Below are positions 61,594 through 64,000 of a DNA stretch of 64,000 nucleotides, piece after piece. The position numbers and the translations under genes are program-made. The DNA comes from Robinsoniella peoriensis (GTDB lineage: Bacteria > Bacillota > Clostridia > Lachnospirales > Lachnospiraceae): contig NZ_JTGN01000006.1 of assembly GCF_000797495.1 (NCBI RefSeq), forward strand, positions 154,583-218,582. Reading direction: 5' to 3'. How positions within the stretch are numbered: position 1 is the stretch's first letter; each line of letters starts with the position of its first letter. A model generated the notes under the pieces. The model was not told where the DNA came from and did not search any database. It saw only the letters and a list, made by a program, of their open reading frames with translations.

Positions 61594-62628
61594 TTATGTA
61601 AGATTTAAAAAACTAAGCGTAAATTTGCAGCCTTTACCCAACTCACTCTCAACCAGTATATCTCCTTCATGGGCATCCACAATGGATTTTGCAAGGGGGA
61701 GTCCAAGTCCGACTCCCTGTGAATCCTTTGAAAAACGGCTGCGGTAAAACCTTTTAAAGACATGGTGAATATCATCGGAATGGATGCCGCTCCCGTTGTC
61801 TTCTATGATAATCTGTTTCACTGCCGGAAGCTGTTTCCAGCATATATGAATCTCATCTCCCGCTTTTGTATGATCCAGCGCATTTTTAACAATATTGCTC
61901 ACTGCCTCCAAAATCCAGTCCTGGTCACACAGTAAGTTCTGGGATGTATCTCCTGACAGGGTCATCAGCTTTTCTTCCCTGATTGTGCGGGTTTCAAAAC
62001 GCTGTTTTATTTCATTCATTAGTTCGGATACATTTTCTATCTTTTTATTCATTATTACTGCACCAGCATCCAGTCTAGTAATTTTTAACAGATTTTGAAT
62101 CAGCATCTCCATGCGGTCCAGCTCCCTTTGAGTCTTAACCATAAAGTTTTTGACCGTGCTGCTGTCCTCGGGATTATCCTGTATGATTTCGGTGTACATA
62201 TTAAGCGCTGCTAGAGGCGTTTTCAGCTGATGTGAAATATCGGAAATGGTATCTTTTAAGAAATCTTTTGTGTTCTTCTGCCTGGCTGCCTGGGCTTCCA
62301 GCACGGTAGCCATTCGGTTAACTGTATGATATAATTTTGAAAAGCTGCCTTCACTGTCATCTTCCAGTCTGGCTTCACTGTTGCCATCGATAAAAGAATT
62401 GATGGTCTTAATGGACTGCTCAACCTCCAGCAGTTGTTTGCGAAAATGAACATGCACAATTATCAGAATTGTGATCCCCGGCAGCAGCGTTAAAACTAAA
62501 ATGATAAACCGGGTATACTGACCGGAAAACCAGCCGGCAGTGATTTGCCCCATTACAACAGCTGCAAATACAATGCCCGCTATTGCCGTAAGCATCTTAT
62601 TCATTTCTTTCTGACGCAGTACAATCAT
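61594..62628 (-). CDS. Sensor histidine kinase
   Basis: 344 residues. Two N-terminal helices with a very short loop (IAGIVFAAVVMGQITAG and FIILVLTLLPGITILIIVHV), HAMP-like coiled coil, HisKA with DISHQLKTPLAALNMYTEII, and HATPase (SNIVKNALDHT, DNGSGIHSDD, GVGLGLPLAKSIV). ATG 62628 follows AGGTGAG, which lies across the regulator stop codon; 7 earlier in-frame residues are discarded. No sensory domain, so it is likely an intramembrane-sensing kinase of the type that pairs with an ABC transporter, though none is encoded in the visible flank. Confidence 0.92.
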   Translation of the reverse strand: MIVLRQKEMNKMLTAIAGIVFAAVVMGQITAGWFSGQYTRFIILVLTLLPGITILIIVHVHFRKQLLEVEQSIKTINSFIDGNSEARLEDDSEGSFSKLYHTVNRMATVLEAQAARQKNTKDFLKDTISDISHQLKTPLAALNMYTEIIQDNPEDSSTVKNFMVKTQRELDRMEMLIQNLLKITRLDAGAVIMNKKIENVSELMNEIKQRFETRTIREEKLMTLSGDTSQNLLCDQDWILEAVSNIVKNALDHTKAGDEIHICWKQLPAVKQIIIEDNGSGIHSDDIHHVFKRFYRSRFSKDSQGVGLGLPLAKSIVDAHEGDILVESELGKGCKFTLSFLNLT

Positions 62629-62633
62629 GTCAC

Positions 62634-63329
62634 TCACCTGACCTTCCACTGATATCCAACCCCCCGTACAGTCAAAATCTTCGCCGGGCGGTCAGGGTTT
62701 TCTTCTATTTTATTTCTCAGCCTTCGTACATAAACGGATAAGGTATTATCATCCACAAAGTTTCCTTTGTCATCCCAGAGCCTGTCCAGTATCATTTGCC
62801 GGGTAAGTACAATATTGGGATTCTGCATAAAAAGGCAAAGAAGCTTGTATTCATTTCCGATCAAATCCAGTGTTTCACCATCACAGATGACCTGGTTTTC
62901 CAGAAATTTAATGGTAATCCCATTGGATTTCAGCACCACCCCGCTATTTTGCCCGGACATCCCGGCACGCCTCATGAGGGCTTTTATTCTGGAAATTAAC
63001 TCGTTCAGTTTAAAGGGTTTGGTAATGTAATCATCCCCGCCTATATCCAGCCCTTTCACAATGTTCACCTCTTCATCAGAAGCAGTGACAAAAATAACCG
63101 GAACTGCAGAACGCTCCCGCACATAGGTGCAGACTTCAAACCCTAAGCCGTCGGGGAGGGTCAGATCCAGCAGTATTAAATCATAAGATCCAGCTGCATA
63201 CAGCGTTATTGCATCTCTGACCGTTCTGGCAACCGTTACAGAAAAGTGATGCTTCTCCAGCGAATAGACCAGTCCGTCCAGAAGACTTAAATCATCTTCC
63301 ACAAGCAGTATGTTATATGTTTTCTCCAT
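62634..63329 (-). CDS. OmpR-family response regulator
   Basis: 231 residues from MEKTYNILLVEDDLSLL. Phosphoacceptor Asp in LILLDLTLPDGLGF, Lys in YITKPFKL, and a C-terminal winged helix ending VRGVGYQWKVR. Similar in plan to the regulator at 58942. The start ATG 63329 lies 2 bp after repeat element copy C, which contributes GGGTATAA as the only ribosome-binding-like sequence. Coupled to the kinase gene. Confidence 0.92.
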   Translation of the reverse strand: MEKTYNILLVEDDLSLLDGLVYSLEKHHFSVTVARTVRDAITLYAAGSYDLILLDLTLPDGLGFEVCTYVRERSAVPVIFVTASDEEVNIVKGLDIGGDDYITKPFKLNELISRIKALMRRAGMSGQNSGVVLKSNGITIKFLENQVICDGETLDLIGNEYKLLCLFMQNPNIVLTRQMILDRLWDDKGNFVDDNTLSVYVRRLRNKIEENPDRPAKILTVRGVGYQWKVR

Positions 63330-63331
63330 TT

Positions 63332-63438
63332 TTATACCCATGCATATTGCAGACTTGTCTGCAATACTGCCACAATAAAACAGGTTGAAAGAATCACACC
63401 GTGGCTTCCCTTCTATATCATAATTTTCTTTCAGCCTT
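63332..63438 (-). repeat. 107 bp structured element, copy C
   Basis: As copy A, but stem 2 reads GCAGAC-AA-GTCTGC instead of GCAGGC-AA-GCCTGC, a two-sided change that keeps pairing. Ends 2 bp before the response-regulator ATG. Confidence 0.8.
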
Positions 63439-63465
63439 ATCTCTCCTGACTCCTGATTGTCCCAG

Positions 63466-63594
63466 AGCGTGTTTAAAATTGCTTATATCAATATATGCGA
63501 ACCGGTAGGGATGCGCCAAATATGGAGGTGCAGCGGGTAAATTCCACGCAAACTGGGGCATGCAGATAAAGGAAATGAATTTTCAAACAAATTC
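63466..63594. mobile_element. Diverged MITE relative
   Basis: Begins AGCGTGTTTAAAATTGCTT and ends GGAAATGAATTTTCAAACA, the family ends, with GCATGCAGAT in the right half, but the middle differs and the far right end has decayed. Upstream of the response-regulator gene, next to element copy C. Confidence 0.6.
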
Positions 63595-63685
63595 TGGTAT
63601 CTGCAAAATATGATAACAGTATTCTAACATTATATATGCAGTCCCGGATAACATCAATGAGTTTTCCTCTGTCTGGTAAATATTT

Positions 63686-63774
63686 CTATTTAGAATTTTT
63701 TCTAAATAGAGTTGACTTTTCATTTCGTTTGTACTAGAATCTATTTAGAAATATTTCTAAATAGTCAGGAGGTG
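63686..63774 (+). promoter_or_regulatory. Promoter and twin operators of the ArsR/SdpR-type gene
   Basis: TTGACT (63712-63717), a 17-base spacer, TAGAAT (63735-63740). A palindrome with half-site CTATTTAGAAAT lies exactly after the -10 (63741-63764) and a near copy (63686-63709) just before the -35. AGGAGGTGA (63768-63776) is the ribosome binding site. The layout is that of an autorepressed gene. Confidence 0.75.
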
Positions 63775-63779
63775 ATCCA

Positions 63780-64000
63780 TTGGGATTTGCAGAAACATTC
63801 AAAGCACTTTCTGATCCGGTCAGACGTGATATTCTCATTATGCTTAAGGAAGGGAAAATGTCTGCTGGAGAAATTGCTAAAAACTTTGAGATGACCGGTG
63901 CTACTGTTTCCTATCATTTGTCACAGTTAAAAAAGGCTGGACTAATATATGAAAGCAAGTATAAAAACTACATTTATTACGAGCTGAATGTATCCGTCTT
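63780..64000 (+). CDS. ArsR-family autorepressor (SdpR-like), 3' end outside window
   Basis: The first 73 residues of a short winged-helix regulator: MGFAETFKALSDPVRRDILIML, then GEIAKNFEMTGATVSYHLSQLKKAGLI and YKNYIYYEL. The sequence is closest in feel to the SdpR/YvbA group, which has no metal-binding ELCVCDL motif and represses its own operon with a membrane immunity protein such as SdpI. The start is TTG 63780, set by AGGAGG seven bases upstream. A downstream SdpI-like gene would be expected beyond the edge. Confidence 0.85.
   Translation, partial: MGFAETFKALSDPVRRDILIMLKEGKMSAGEIAKNFEMTGATVSYHLSQLKKAGLIYESKYKNYIYYELNVSV

Overview
The window (about 42% GC by eye) looks like chromosome of a gut Clostridia, most likely Lachnospiraceae. 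I base this on the Firmicutes-style AGGAGG ribosome binding sites, YtcQ/YteP/YtcP-type sugar ABC genes, a YolD-UvrX pair, OmpR/HisKA two-component pairs next to FtsX-type ABC transporters, and very large secreted glycosidases with FIVAR, dockerin, Big_2 and InlB-type repeat modules. The genus is inferred, not proven.

Layout. (1) 1-4.5 kb, + strand: the end of a rhamnogalacturonan I salvage operon, with an unsaturated rhamnogalacturonyl hydrolase (GH105/88, cut by the window edge), a CE12-type rhamnogalacturonan acetylesterase, and a GH112 phosphorylase. (2) 4.55-6.19 kb: a repeat-rich non-coding block, then a complete IS5/IS427-type insertion sequence and a MITE with matching ends. (3) 6.2-15 kb, mostly - strand: YolD and a UvrX-like Y-family polymerase; a lipoprotein fusing a sugar-binding domain to a 5'-nucleotidase C-terminal domain, paired with a membrane c-di-GMP phosphodiesterase; two TetR regulators; an M23-like protein; and a broken ABC ATPase gene. 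(4) 15.1-24.7 kb: one 3,207-residue secreted enzyme with GH2 and GH110 catalytic modules, several binding modules, FIVAR repeats and a C-terminal dockerin.

(5) 25-33.1 kb: two ATPase-FtsX transporters divergent from a two-component system and a four-gene extracytoplasmic thiol-redox operon. The operon encodes a thioredoxin-like lipoprotein, a 44-residue CXXC protein, a membrane 4Fe-4S protein and a TlpA-like lipoprotein. A shared 18-19 bp box at three promoters ties the block into one predicted regulon. (6) 33.4-54.4 kb, - strand: a second carbohydrate locus. A membrane AraC-type regulator is followed by a YtcP/YteP-type importer with its binding lipoprotein, three URO-D superfamily proteins, an unassigned 598-residue protein (predicted alpha/alpha barrel) and a 3,141-residue protein with two beta-helix (GH141-like) domains. 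(7) 54.5-64 kb: an FtsX-type ABC exporter with its own two-component system, a GNAT acetyltransferase, a small membrane protein, a second two-component system and the start of an ArsR/SdpR-type autorepressor.

Two families of short repeats cross these blocks. One is a set of MITEs that share about 16 bp ends with the local IS. The other is a roughly 107 bp element present four times in the same orientation, three times ending just before a start codon. Its base changes keep two stems and a possible pseudoknot paired, so it may be an undescribed structured RNA or palindromic mobile element. This is the observation I would look at first.
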